Positions 45,186-57,470 of a DNA stretch of 64,000 bases are shown piece after piece. The stretch is taken from NCBI RefSeq assembly GCF_905163445.1, contig NC_053183.1:12028001-12092000 (forward strand). The letters are read 5' to 3'. The notes beneath the pieces were generated by a model. That model saw only the letters and a list, made by a program, of their open reading frames with translations, did not search any database and had not been told where the DNA came from. This DNA is from Pararge aegeria (lineage: Eukaryota > Arthropoda > Insecta > Lepidoptera > Nymphalidae). The first letter of the stretch is position 1, and every line of letters begins with the position of its first letter. The translations under genes were made by a program, and so were the position numbers.

Positions 45186-46480
45186 ATAAGTATAATATTA
45201 TTACGTTAGATTATTTTTATTTATGTAGACCTGCGCTGCATACTGCGCTGAAATGGGCGTGTCTTTATCACTCCTCCTAAACTGGATCGAATTAGTTGAA
45301 ATTTTGTACGTGTATTGTAAGAGTTTACAATTGGAAATCACAATGGGATCCATTAGGTAGCGCGTGACATAACGACGTCTACTGGATCCAGTAGTGAAAA
45401 TATACAACTTGAAATTTACTAATTAAATATATCACATATAGAATAAAATCAGTAGGCTTATATCCAGTAGGCTTACCATATCATAAAGAAGTGACATCTC
45501 AAATTACAGTCTATGTTATACCTTGACATTCTTAAAAGATACTTCAGGGCGCTGACTGCCTTGAGCATTAGGTAAGTTTTACTTTAAACTTTAAAGCAGT
45601 ATCAGAATTATAAAACTTATTTTACATAAGGGTCAACGCATAGCAAGCTTAACATATTTACCGTAAGAAATTAAATATCATCCTTATCCAATTCAAATAG
45701 AGTTGAAAATAGTATAATAGATTTGGATTGTTTTTTAATGCATGCTATAAACAACTCTATTCATATTAAATACGGACCATATTCTTTTGCAATATAGGTA
45801 CGCAAAATTGAAGTGCGTGAGCAAGTTCTCCCAGTTTCGCTCGCTTGGTCTTACCCTAAGCCAACACATCTCAAATAAGCTTACGGCAGCGCACTCGTCA
45901 AATGCCTTTCATTGACTTTAATACTGTCGCCATAAACCGTTTTATACGTTCTACCTAAAAACGTTATTTTCATGAGTGACCAGTCGTTTGATTTTCTGCA
46001 TTCATTTGAACGACTCTTAATCAATTGCTTACGATTTTTATTACAAGTTCGGGTGAAGAATTTGGAATCTTTGTAAAGAAAGCCAGAATTCTAAACTGTA
46101 CGTCTCATATTTATATTATGTATGATGAAAATAATAGTCTTTCTCAAAATAATTATTATAAACCTATCTCTTAAAGATAAGTAACGCATGCAAAAAGTGA
46201 TGTTTAATCGTCATTGTTGGGCTACATCCAATATTTTATATATGGGACCGTAAAAAGGCATTTTCTTAATATGACTATCTTAAGTATATAAATCTTGCCT
46301 TTAAGAAGAGGTTATTTGCACGTATAGTTACCTAGTAGAAATATGGAATGGGGAGTTTACGCGTATGAGATAGGTATCCCCGCTTGGCCAATATTTACCT
46401 AACAGCCCCAAGTTAACGCAGGTAAAACCGCGTGGAACAGCCAGTTAAAGTAATATATTATTAGCTACTTTCAGTTTTAA
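45186..46480. other. No feature seen
   Basis: AT-rich. The minus frame 45201-45407 has no recognised content. Confidence 0.4.
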
Positions 46481-46482
46481 TA

Positions 46483-46671
46483 ATGTCTGGCTTACTGGAA
46501 ACATTTGAAGATAGGATTCATATTATATTTAGCGGTGAACACGGAAGCTGGCGTACCCTTCTTGATTTTGCGGTGCGTATTAGAAACGAGAAAGCAGAGT
46601 ACGTTTATATCCCATTGACATCAATTGGATATAAACTTCGTAACGATTATTGGGTTTATAAAATTATTTAA
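46483..46671 (+). CDS. Unrecognised 62-residue open frame
   Basis: The frame starts at an ATG in 'taataatgtctggctt' and ends in TAA. Composition is balanced and not low-complexity: 'HIIFSGEHGSWRTLLDF' and 'VRIRNEKAEYVYIPLTS'. No signal peptide, membrane segment or known domain is visible. No clear TATA box or AATAAA brackets it. It could be a fragment of a transposon ORF, a small gene or chance. No function is proposed. Confidence 0.2.
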   Translation: MSGLLETFEDRIHIIFSGEHGSWRTLLDFAVRIRNEKAEYVYIPLTSIGYKLRNDYWVYKII

Positions 46672-47053
46672 GTGCAAGTATTAGTTTATAAAATACAAAT
46701 CAGCTATAGTTCTTGAAATTGTACGTCCGTAGTTTACCAAGATACGATTCAAACTGATTATTTTTATTAACAATTCTGCAATTACATGGGCAGGTAGGTG
46801 TTGTTAAATAAATTATTACTGAATAAAAAGTGGATAGGTTACAATAGATAATAATAATTAACAAATATAATCATTGATTTATCGATAGTTCATCAGCTAC
46901 GAGTATATTGGCGTATATGAGGCGATACAAAAAAAAAATTAAACAAAATTTGTAGAGAATTTTGTATTCTACAATATTGATAATAAATACAAATAGCAAA
47001 AAACCCATAGGAAATGAGGTATTTCCAAAAAAAGCGCAAAAAAACGATTTTTG

Positions 47054-47066
47054 TGACCTTTGACCT
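47054..47066. promoter_or_regulatory. Perfect DR1-type nuclear receptor half-site pair
   Basis: TGACCT-T-TGACCT is a direct repeat of the nuclear receptor half site with a one-base spacer, the layout bound by HNF4 or USP-type receptors. It sits in non-coding DNA with no adjacent gene recognised, so function is unsupported. Confidence 0.25.
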
Positions 47067-49249
47067 TGAAACTTAATAGTTGCTTACACCCTACCATATG
47101 TAGGTTTTGAGACAACATTTAGAGTGTCAATATACAAGTATTTACAGACTTACAGCTGGGTATCTCGAATTCCGAGATTCATACCTAATTTAATCTTAAA
47201 TTACTATAGACTAGAGACTAGAGAATTACGAAATAAATTTCAAGGGTGGATAAGCATATTTGATAAGGCCCTGTAAAAATATTAAATCAAAAGAAGCTTA
47301 TTTATTTTTCCAAATAAACAAATTAAAAACATTATAAGCGTTTACTTATAAAAACCCTATTAAACATATAAGACACCACCATGTACCTATCTTATAACAC
47401 TTGATTTTTTTTTGCATGTGTTATATCTGTGTCTGATTTTTATCTTTTGTGTGTGACTAAAAACTATTAGGTTTTCGGGTTCACAAATAAGTCACAGAGA
47501 CAGTACATAATGTACTTCCATAGCCTGTGGACTAATATTTCGACTTTCATTTACACGTTGTATAAACTGAACATATATTGGTATTTGTCTATTAGCACCA
47601 ACTTCCTTTTTTTTGTAACTTCATCCTCACTTCATAAGTTGCCTAGAAGAGATCTTTATACAGCGATGAGGCCGCCCTATTGTTTAATTCTATTTTATTT
47701 TTCTATACTTTTGTTTCTGTACGATAAAATTATATGTATTTATTCATTCATTGTAATAGTTTTTATAAGTAAAAACAACGTATCTATCTTGTGAGTTGTG
47801 GTCGGGCCCCCTTCGGCGGATGCACTTCGATCCTTAAGGATCGTTTGCCCATGAACACAACGTATTTAAACAAACACGTCGACTTAAGTGCCGCGAATAT
47901 GCCTGTTTGCAAAAGGCAACCAAGCGGTACGTTTGTAATTAATACTGAATGCTGCAATATTAGCCGTTCCAGACTTAACCAGCAACTTTGATTTTTTTTT
48001 TTTACATATGCGGTGTGCGACGGCTGTAGACACGGTGTTATATCTTTAATTTATATTTCGAAGAAAGCGCGTGGAATCTGTAAAAAAATTACCCACGTAC
48101 AAATATTGATAAAACCATTTTTCCTTTACAAAGTTTCATCCGCTAATCTACATATACCCTAACCGGCCGCGTTGCATCGTTTAGAATTCCTTCTGACTTA
48201 TTTCAGGATAATCGACCTCCACCTCAAGAATTGGGCTATTCCTATAGCTTCAAAAAGAATAAAACCAAACTGTCGTACTTTACTATTAGTAAAGATTTAG
48301 AAGTATAGACATACTGCCTCAATTTACAGTAGTACTGCCTGTTACCACTGATGTGTTGTTCTGAAGTGATATATATACCATTGTGGACCCAACCTTAAGC
48401 TTGGTGTCCTTCGTGCCGCACTATGTTTGCGGATTAAATGTAATCCGCGCATCTGCAACATGCGCCAATAGTGGACACGGCTAGACCCAATGATAGTGCC
48501 TGTACTGGGGTTCCAGCTGAAAATCATCAGTGCATGCATGTTTGAAAGGGCATGTGGCATAATACTGAACTATGAACTTTTACTAAGTTGTGCCATATCT
48601 AATATCCTGGTGCTTCTATTATTTAAGCATCTGTGTGGAAGCGGCGCGCGGCGGTTGAATACATAATGCAGTATTATTATCAATAAGTCCAGGTCCATAT
48701 TTTCCTACCTGTCTTACAATGTAAACATGACGTTCGTTAGTTTAAATAATAAAAACATACATGGGTACTTACAAGAAAATATTTTGTTGCTTTATCTCAT
48801 TTTGTTTATTTGGCGACAATCTCTAAAAAGAGTATATTAAATATTTTTAACAACTCTTAAGAAATATTTCTTATTTTACTTGCCGATTTACCCTGCTTGC
48901 GCCACTGAATACAATTATTTTGCTTTACTAGTCGTCAAAGTTAGGAGTAGATTGATTTGTATAAATGATTTTGTAACTTTATCCAAAAAACAACCGATCG
49001 CGGATATAAAATTCAAATGCAATATCCGCTTCTTTTAAAACACGAAGGTAAGAAGGAAGAACGGTATTTTTTTCATAAATAAATTAGATACTGTCGAAAT
49101 CTGTATACAGTGAGATAGAAAATTTTGTTTTATGCATAAAAAGATAATATAGGCTAAGCAAACCTACTCGTACCTATTACCGCCACCCCACCTCATTAAA
49201 ACCTCAATAATAAATTATTAAAATTAGAAAAAAAACCTCTTATTCATCA
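47067..49249. other. No supported gene
   Basis: Open frames at 47510-47794, 47791-47991 and 48342-48560 show no recognised domain. A 16-bp perfect palindrome CGATCCTTAAGGATCG lies at 47828-47843. Confidence 0.35.
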
Positions 49250-49530
49250 ATACCTGCCTCGTTGGTCTAATGGTAAACATATTCAAACAATACGTGTTTT
49301 TTTTCTCAGTACCAGCACAGAGTTAGGAAATTGGAAGTGTCAACCACCGTGTCTCGGAGAGCACGTTAAGCAGTCAGCCCCGGTCATTATCGGTAACATG
49401 TGATAACAGTTGTTTAAGCCCACCAATTCGCATTAGAGACGCGTGGTGGGTCCTATGTTCTAGCATAGATATTTAGCAGCGGATAGAGTAATCCTCTCAT
49501 AGGAGAGACCGCTTTCTCAAACTCAGTTTT
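49250..49530 (+). repeat. tRNA-derived SINE family E
   Basis: Head with A-box-like 'ttggtctaatggtaaac', degraded B-box region, then 'cgtgtctcggagagcacgtt', 'cccggtcattatcggtaaca', 'aagcccaccaattcgcatta' and 'gcgtggtgggtcctatg'. This body differs from families A-C. The tail is diverged. Confidence 0.7.
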
Positions 49531-49775
49531 CTAGTTAGAATACGTCGCTATTACAACAGTGAGCAAGTTTTAATTGAAACATAAAGTTAGAAAAAAGCCA
49601 GTCTTAGCCACTAAGGCTGATATAACCCCGCAAGGAGCCGCATGGTTCCGCCGACTAGGTACGGATACAGGCCCAGATGGAAGAAGAAGAAGTGTCTAAA
49701 CACACTGCTTCGGCAGACCTGCACACCAGCTGCAGAATAGTTATAGTGCAACTACTTTTGTTTAATTGGCCTCGG

Positions 49776-50047
49776 CATCATCATTAAACCATTACCTGTC
49801 CACTGCAGAAGAACTGAAGCACTGAAGAACTGAACTGAAGAACTGAACCACTGAAGCCCCATTCAACCACGCTGCCAAGTGTGGATTCGTAAATTTCACA
49901 CGCGGCTGATAACATTATGAAGAACTCAGGCACAAATTTCCACGTCTCCCTTCAGCGTTAAATCAATTCATAATTCATAGCTTCGAAACTAAAGAGGTGC
50001 GTGCCCGAAATGAAAGCCAAACTCTTAACGAATAGGCTATCACCGTT
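49776..50047 (-). repeat. SINE family A with a small internal expansion
   Basis: On plus: 'catcatcattaaaccattac', 'ccattcaaccacgctgccaa', 'taatt...agcttcgaaact', 'gaggtgcgtgcccgaaat' and 'ggctatcaccg'. A local run of the unit 'gaagaactgaa' at about 49808-49858 is not found in other copies. Confidence 0.7.
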
Positions 50048-51222
50048 TCTTTATTTGCAATTGTGCTCTATTATTTACCTATATAAATAATTGGGCAAAT
50101 GAACAATAACAATATAAATAAAAACCGTTTCAGCAACTCTGAGCTGATAACTATTGGTGAAAGGTGGATGTAAGGTTAGGAATCTCCTTCGATTAAGCTT
50201 TGCTTATTTAGCGATTTCCTTGTTTCTTGTTAGTAAAAATCGGCATAAGGCAATTATTTTTAAGAACTTAAGTTACACTAATTGACCCAATTGACGAATT
50301 GTATATTACTTGTCTAAATATAGACATCCTGTACCTTGACTAAAGTTGCAAAATTTTTATTTTCTTGCCTCTTTCACAGACCTACCCACCAAAATCGAAT
50401 GCTTATAAAAGTCATTGAAACTTATTATAACAAAATCGAATAAGTTGTAAGGAAGCAGACAAACGTACATACAAAAATATAGATATAGGGTGCAAAAACC
50501 CCTTCCGTAGTCGGGTGAAGGCATGTTACTTTTATTCTGTAACCGCCGGGAATGAATGTTCAAAGAAAGGTCTATTATTATTTACGATCTCATCCTAAAC
50601 GCGAAAAACACATTAACTTTTGTGAAAGGAGGAAATTACAAATTGTGTATAACTAATGTTAATGCTTTCCATAACACAACAGGCTATTTATTATAAAAGC
50701 ACATTAACTTAGATTGCTTATTTTCTTTATTGAAAATATAACCTTAATAGAAGCTCAGAAATAAAATTGTGTTTTACTTTCCGTTAATCATAAAAGCGTC
50801 AAAAAACAAAGATAATTAACTTTAAGTAGGTTTAAACTATTTTCTTAATCTATCATTCTATTAGTGTAAAGTATATTAAAAACAGTATAGAAACCATTGC
50901 ATTACAATTAACAAATACAAATAAAATGAATGGAGGTTTTCTCTATGAACTTTTATTTTTAAATTAGAGATAGAATTAGTAAGAAAAATTTAATATAAGG
51001 TATATTAAATTAATAAGCTTTTTTGAAACGTTGAGTGTGTCTGTTTTAGTGACTCAACGAAGCCCATAAAGTAAAGAAATCTAAATTAAAACCAGGAGTG
51101 AAAAAGGCATTTTCTAATTCAGTGCGTTCCGTTCAGATCATAGTAAATCGTAGGCTGTCGCAACACATTTTTTTCAGGCGAATGACGCAAGCATTTTCAG
51201 TACTAAAAACTGCGGCAAATGT
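50048..51222. other. No feature seen
   Basis: The 68-codon minus frame at 50357-50563 has no recognised content. AT-rich. Confidence 0.4.
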
Positions 51223-51255
51223 GTTCAGAAAACACATTGCACGTGTTTTCTGAAC
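51223..51255. repeat. Perfect inverted repeat, 13-bp arms
   Basis: Arms 51223-51235 and 51243-51255 ('gttcagaaaacac') pair exactly over a 7-base loop. Confidence 0.8.
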
Positions 51256-51374
51256 TTTTGTGTGGTGTACAATAAACGTGTATCCATTCAATCAACTTGC
51301 ATCGTCGCTATTAATAAGGTTAAATCGTATTTAAAGTGGTTCAGGCCACAGGGGTAAAAATTTATACTGGCTAA

Positions 51375-51475
51375 TCTATCTAAAAACTGTAGCTGGAAGA
51401 TTTCTGTACATTTAATATGTTTTGAAAATTTTGACCGGGGTATGCTTTATATTCGATACTGAGTCTGTATCTTAT
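51375..51475 (+). mobile_element. Helitron-like family D fragment
   Basis: 'aaaactgtagctggaagatt', 'gaaaattttgaccggggtat' and 'gctttatattcgatactgag' match the copies at 22398 and 63187. It breaks off near the hairpin that follows. Confidence 0.65.
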
Positions 51476-51482
51476 ACAGGAC

Positions 51483-51559
51483 TAAAAATATTGTGATCCT
51501 AGATCCTATGTCTGTCTGTACGGGCATTTAGTTTAAGACTTAGGATCACAATATTTTTA
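51483..51559. repeat. Inverted repeat, 19-bp perfect arms
   Basis: Arms 51483-51501 and 51541-51559 ('taaaaatattgtgatccta') are exact complements. The 39-base loop holds 'tgtctgtctgtacgggcatt', a family D phrase, so the inversion involves family D sequence. Confidence 0.85.
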
Positions 51560-52586
51560 AGAATCCCTTCTACGACTATATGTTTCAGAAGCAACCTAAA
51601 CTCTGTTTAATCATCAACATAATCCTTGCCTTTTAGTGTCCCATAGGTTTTGTACAGGACTGTCCTGTATTATAAGAAAAAGGAATTTTAAGTTTTTATC
51701 ATCTACGCTTAGGCGAGACTTACGGTTACTCTCACATAATACTGATAATAACTAAGAATGTCCATTCTTAGTTGGCTTAACGCATGCTTTCAGAGGCACG
51801 GGGCTCGTAGAACGCAAATTCCCTTACTCCAAGCTGATATTGAGACTGAAACCTCCTATAGGTATATTAAATACTATATTCTCAAATGTTTTGGAACAAC
51901 AAGACAATCGATTCTGTTAACTCTAAATATGCAATCGAGGTATTTTATAGCAAACATCTCTAAGTAGCAATATTTATTTTAAACATCTATACATCTTCGA
52001 TATCTACCTACATATTATATAAATAAAATTGAAATGTCTGTTTATTCTACAAAAAAGGTTTAGTAAGTTAAATGTTTTTCTTGAATTCTTATGAAAGTAG
52101 GTTCTAATAACAAAATACTTTTTAAATTTTCGCTGCCTGTTTGTTCCGGTTTATCTCCGAAACGACAAGCCTGATTTCGTGAGGACTTTCATGGGTAGGT
52201 AGAGAATTACAAATTAATTACAATAAGAAAGTCTTCTTTTTATTCCGGAAGTCTACCTCTACAAGGCTGAAGGAAATTTGAAATTTTGCTAGTGAGTTGT
52301 TTATGTATCCGCTGAGAATTCAACTAAAGGGCAGAAAATTTGGTTCGAACATTATAGAAAAGTCCTATGTTTTTATAGAAAGGTCATAACGATGTGCATA
52401 GTTTCAAATATTTCAAGAAGCTTTTTATTTTTTGACTCAATGTTATAGAATAGGTAATAAAAGACTGTAAGTACGGGAAAAAAAATTGCGTCAGTATGTA
52501 TTGAACATTGTAAGCAGAGATAGCCGCGGTCAAAATAATACTCAGCTCTGTTTATTACACGTCCACCCGTCCATAGCCTAGAACAG
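51560..52586. other. No feature seen
   Basis: Frames at 51758-51967 and 52373-52591 have no recognised content. Confidence 0.4.
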
Positions 52587-52745
52587 TCCATTGCTGGACT
52601 AAAGGCCTTTCCTAGCGGGCTGGTTTGCCTATAATCGCTACTTTGCAGGGGACGCTTCTGCCGTTATATTCCCTGAGTCGCCTCGTACGATCCCGACGGG
52701 AAGAGGAGGGATAGTGATGTATTCTGATTTGCCGTCACTACACGG
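52587..52745. repeat. Dispersed repeat family F, copy 2
   Basis: 'cattgctggactaaaggcct', 'ggtttgcctataatcgctac', 'gggacgcttctgccgttata', 'gagtcgcctcgtacgatccc' and 'gggaagaggagggatag' parallel the segment at 31925. Confidence 0.6.
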
Positions 52746-52984
52746 TATTATACGTAACATGCGCAATGCAAAACACTCACTATTATACATTACTTTTTTT
52801 TTATATTTATCAAATAAAACTGTTGTTTGTAGTTAAAATATGAGAGTTAGCGGTATTGTTTGAATGAGAGATTGTTTATAACCTACTTACACATAAGCAA
52901 TTGAACATATTTAAATATAATTTGGCACACCGATCAACCATATTAAACCCGGATTAATATGCCTGAAGTGGAGTTAGATGTGAT

Positions 52985-53390
52985 GACACAGTCAATGACA
53001 CGTCCGACAGGAAAGCATAAGAAATATATAAAATATATAACATAAATTTCATGAAGAGGAAACTGCATGCGTGCGTATACCACAAGGTGCTTTTGTTTTC
53101 TTTTTTTATTGATGAGGTCTAGAGCACGCTTGCCTAGAAAAGTCCTATTCACTATTACCATGGAGGTACTCAAGTTATATGTGGCAGGAAACACAGTTGC
53201 CGAGAGGGCATTCCACATATTCTTAGCGGTACGTATCAGAAACGTGGATAAAAAACGTTTCGTTCGTGTTAATAGTACGTCAACCACATAAGGCTGCGCT
53301 CACGGCATCCTGCTATTCTGTTGTAGAACGGGGACGGAGGAACAAGGTTGTAAAGTTCCTGAGCACTCTGACCGAAGTTTAACTGTTAAA
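52985..53390 (-). pseudogene. LINE ORF2 C-terminal relic (CR1/jockey-like)
   Basis: Minus-strand reading gives 'ELYNLVPPSPFYNRIAG', then 'TRTKRFLSTFLIRTAKNMWN', 'ALSATVFPATYNLS' and 'VNRTFLGKRAL'. This matches the usual end of lepidopteran LINE ORF2 proteins (T-R-F-L-x-S-F-x-x-R-T-x-x-x-W-N-x-L-P). A frame change separates the first piece from the rest. Confidence 0.75.
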
Positions 53391-53456
53391 AAACCGATAA
53401 ACAGGCAGCATTGCGTCGGTGCTGTAGACTATGCAGTTTCGCCTGTGTTATCGGTT

Positions 53457-53735
53457 CATCAAACTACACGGCATGGGTGTCCTCTCAGGGTAAAGAAAGG
53501 TTTAGGCAGAAGTCTACCACACTGGCCTAGTGCGGATTAGTAGACTTTGCAGACCTTTGAGAACTTAGGCAAGCAGGTCTCCTTATGATGTTTTCGTTCA
53601 CCGTTAAAGGAAGGGATACTTAATTATCTAAAACAAAAATAACTCCAAAAAGGTAGGCGCTTGCGTGCTCACGTCGAACTCCATCTCCCCGAATGAGAAA
53701 CTAAAGTCTTACCGATTACCAACTAGGCAATCGTT
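53457..53735 (-). repeat. SINE family A
   Basis: On plus: 'gcatgggtgtcctctcaggg', 'agtctaccacactggcctag', 'aggtctccttatgatgtttt', 'gttcaccgttaaagg' and 'ttaccaactaggcaatcg'. The head is diverged and the B box is weak. Confidence 0.75.
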
Positions 53736-53754
53736 TGTTCTCTCACCAGTTATA

Positions 53755-53802
53755 AAATTGTACCCAGTAGGTACTTAATTAAGTAAGTAGTGGGTACAAT
53801 TT
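53755..53802. repeat. Inverted repeat with inner palindrome
   Basis: Outer arms 'aaattgtaccca' at 53755-53766 and 53791-53802 are exact complements. Between them lies 'acttaattaagt', a 12-bp palindrome. Confidence 0.8.
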
Positions 53803-54109
53803 CATAATATTAGATTGCGACAGGATAATATAGATTTGTATGTAGTACTACAACATAATATTAAGTAAATTGCAACAGATGTAAGCCAGAAAATAATTTA
53901 AAAAATTACAAACAAAACTGCCGCAACCTGGGCGAATTTTTATATTTGATTATAGCGCCATAGAACAATATATTGATTTTTCAATTTTCACCCCGAATGA
54001 TTTAAGGATACTAACGATACATCATACATTCAAATATGTTTAAACATTTACTAGAAATGGTGGAATAAAGAACTCACTTACATACCTACATAATAATTTT
54101 TTTTTTACC
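53803..54109. other. No feature seen
   Basis: AT-rich sequence without recognisable features. Confidence 0.4.
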
Positions 54110-54200
54110 AGTACTAGTTAGACCTCAACCACAATCCCACCGAGTTGTAAGTGATGATGTAGTCTAAGTAGCGGGCTAACCTGTCAGGTGTAATTAAGAC
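54110..54200 (-). repeat. SINE family C 3' fragment
   Basis: 'ctcaaccacaatcccaccga', 'gttgtaagtgatgatgtagt' and 'agcgggctaacctgtcaggt' are the inverse of the family C 3' end. Confidence 0.7.
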
Positions 54201-54649
54201 AGATAAACATACACACAGGAATATGCTCTCCTTTTTTTAGGCAGTCATGTAAATTGTAGTTCAGTAGGCTAGTATAGTAGATCACTGTATAGAATGACTT
54301 AAAGGTCATATAGTATTAAGAAGATTTCCGATTCATCCCCAATAACAATGACATAACAAGACAAAGAATATACAAACAACTATTCTAACAAGACTTGAAA
54401 ATTACCTACAAAGCACAACTTTACAACGGAATTAACTAAAAGTATGTTATTACCCAAGTATTTGTGTATGCACGCCTCTGCGGCAAACACACACAATTGT
54501 CATGTGCTCTGCAATGCGATGCATTTTATTTAGAAAGTAAAAATGTTGTACCGCTTGAATAAAAATAAAATACCACGACACTAGACACATTTGTGATGTC
54601 ATATTATGCTTTCTCATTAAATTTAATTTGTCAACTCAAGAGAGATTTT

Positions 54650-54715
54650 TATTTTATTCCACTGCAAGTTGGCCTTTGACTGCAATCTCACCTGGTGGTT
54701 AATAATGATGAAGTA
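54650..54715 (-). repeat. SINE family C 3' scrap
   Basis: 'tgactgcaatctcacctggt' followed by 'ggttaataatgatgaagt' is the inverse of the family C 3' end. Confidence 0.6.
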
Positions 54716-55846
54716 AAGTAAGTATACAAGGTAAAGTAGGTATTTAGGATTCAGGAATTCAGGATTTAGGAATTCGGCGCTGGACTTTTTACTGGGTATT
54801 TGATGTTTTAAATTGAATGTTTGTCACTACAGCGTCTCCTCTATTGTTATATATTGCACTAAAGAAGTTCATTAACTCATACAATTGCGCTCATTGCCAG
54901 ACAATTGTATAAAATTTCCGCTGCGTAGGAAGACCATCAAGACTCTATTTACTTGACACATACTAAGTATAACTACTTTTCTGGAACAAAAGGGAGACAC
55001 GTGCTGGCTACAGATGCAGTAACTACCCAGGATTATATTATAAACAACGTCAGCAATTCAGTTGTTTGCATGTCTGAACACCGTAGATACTACTAAAATA
55101 TCTACGCTTAATATTTAAATTTATTATTGATATACGGGATACTTATAAATCTGAAAACGAAGAAAAAGTTGAGTAAAAATCGTGTGATAAGAATGCCCTT
55201 TAAAATGTTCGCTAGCTAAAGTTAGCTTACGTACACATACGTCTCCCAAATTTGTGTCATTATAAATATGAAACAGATGGAATCGGCGAAAAATTAGGAA
55301 ATGGAAGATAACGTCACGTCACGTAGGTTAGCTGGGTACCTAGTTGCCTATTTATATTTAGCTTTATCTAAAGACTGCGTGAAATGAATAATGAAACTGA
55401 AAATAAATACTTATTTTCGCTGTGCAATTTCAACACAAAACTTGGTCATATATAGTTCTATGATGTGGAAATCTTTGTTATATTGATTTCCAACATATTA
55501 CGACATTCATTATATCAATAAAACTATGATCACAAAGCCGACAACACCTGTTACATTTGAGTTAGGCTCTTCAGTGCAAGCAATCTGACGCAAACAATAC
55601 TGTTAATTAAATTCAAGCGTTTATCTTCAGTGCTAACAACTGTTGGAAAAGAAATGGAAAAAATCAGTGAGCGTATTCATTTTGATCAAAGGACAACAGC
55701 GCACGTGCGCGACTCTATCCCTTGCGGGTAAAGGTTAAAATACAACGACTCTCCGCTAAGCTACCAAACTCTTAATTCATTCATTTTTATTTCTTACGGC
55801 ACTCCAATGCTCTGTTGGCTTGCTGAAAATCGTTACCGGCGTACAT
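54716..55846. other. No feature seen
   Basis: AT-rich sequence leading to the CpG-rich block. No recognisable exon. Confidence 0.4.
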
Positions 55847-55891
55847 CTATTCACATGCGGACAAACTGACACATGCAACGCACCAACTTAC

Positions 55892-56270
55892 ACATGGATT
55901 CACGGTCGCGGCTTCTTTACATCGCGCCACAATCGCCGGTTCCGGTATTCGTTTAAGTGAGCTCGAGATAATGAGCACGTGCACTGAGCGGATCACCGGC
56001 ACGGTCCGCGGAGAACGCGACGCGGCACTGCTCTCCCGGGCTCCGAGGGCGTGTTCGCGGCGGCACGCGGGCCAGGTCTCGCGGTACGATGCGGTGCGGA
56101 CTAGCGCTCGCACGGACCAGCGCCGACACACGACAGCCTCCGTCGCAATGACGAAGCGGCCGGGTACGCGCGCGCGCCCTGCGACGCAGCCTCCCGATCC
56201 TATCCGACCCCCGCCGACATCTCCCGACGGAGGGGTGAACAAACCCACCGCACTTCTCCTTCTCACATAG
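55892..56270 (-). promoter_or_regulatory. CpG-rich block: candidate promoter / first exon
   Basis: About 380 bp are markedly GC- and CpG-rich (for example 'gcgacgcggcactgctctcc' and 'acgcgcgcgcgccctgcgac') within AT-rich flanks, as at an insect promoter or 5' exon. On the minus strand the block ends in 'aatccatgt|gtaagttgg', a strong splice donor match at 55892/55891. A leftward-transcribed first exon is therefore the simplest reading. The long frames on both strands (139 and 99 codons) have arginine-, alanine- and proline-rich composition expected from GC-rich DNA and no recognised domain. The downstream gene is not identified. Confidence 0.4.
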
Positions 56271-57176
56271 TGATGAGGTTAAAAAGGATTTTGACTTTCT
56301 CAGAACGCTTCACGGTTCGATCATCCTTTGCGTTGGACGTGAGAATAGAGACAGCTTTGTTGATATAAGTTTACTAAATTGCAGATAACGTAAAAATGCG
56401 TTATCATCCAGAATCTATCAATTGTACTAGTGGTAGCATAATTGTAAATATAAATCAAAATATATTCGGACAAGACAAAAATACTGCTAACTAAAAATTA
56501 AACAAAAACACAAAACACTCGCCATTCCGTATGTATAAGACGCCCCCATTGTGTAATATGTTACGAAACACAAAGACTCATCAAAAGATAAACTGTAGGG
56601 TCACTGCCGGCAATTTAATATAAAAGAGGAATTTTTCTTTACGAGGTGATTCAACTGTGGCCAAAGATAATTTTTAGAGAGGTGTGCCTTCAACTGAAAA
56701 CTTCTGGAAGCGTTTTCTTTCAAATAATAGCCGCAAACCATTTTACATTGAAATTATAATATACTTTAATAAGGAATGTAACACTTATAAATATAATTAA
56801 AGCCACTAATTCTGCCTGATCTGCCTAAAAAATTTAAACTTAAAGAGGTTTTTAAGAAAAAATAAACCAACTTTCGTAATAAGCATAAAATAAATATCGT
56901 AGAAAATAAATAGTCGGTTCCAAGTACAAAGAACTTAAATTACTAGGTACTTTACTGCTAATGCATAATAGCGAACGGTATGCTTAGATTTTTATTGGCT
57001 TATATTATTAAAAATAAAATACACCTTTTGATACTAAATCTTGAAACATAAGATAGGATTGGAAAATATAGAATGTCCTAGGAATCCCTACATAGCTTTA
57101 AATGGTATCCGAATTCTGAAAATGTTACTGTTTGCAATTCTCGACTGAGATGTTCCGTTCCGTTGTACGTTAAGAT
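56271..57176. other. No feature seen
   Basis: AT-rich sequence right of the CpG-rich block. If that block is a promoter this would be the upstream region. Confidence 0.4.
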
Positions 57177-57470
57177 GCGGTGATAGCCTAAGGCTGGGTC
57201 AGGTTACGGCTTTCTTTTCGTGGAGACCGAGTTTGAGCCCCGGCACGCACCACTGCCTTTTCGGAGTTATGTGCGTTTTTAATTTCACCAATTAAAATAT
57301 CACTTGCTTTAAACGGTGAAGAAAAACATCATGAGGAAACCTGCATACCTGAGAGTACGTGTGAAGTCTACCACTTCGCGATTGCTCAGCATGGTGGGAC
57401 TACAGCCTAAACCCATCTCATTCTGAGAGGAGGCCCTGTGGGCCGGTAATGACCTGATGGACGATAACAT
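57177..57470 (+). repeat. SINE family A, near full length
   Basis: Head 'gcggtgatagcctaaggctg', B-box-like 'gagtttgagccccgg', 'agttatgtgcgtttttaat', 'aaaaacatcatgaggaaacc', 'tctcattctgagaggaggcc' and the end 'taatgacctgatgga'. Confidence 0.88.

Noticed and set aside
55847..56270. 139-codon (minus) and 99-codon (plus) proteins
   Set aside because: Long frames on both strands arise because GC-rich DNA has few stop codons. Composition is biased and no domain is visible.
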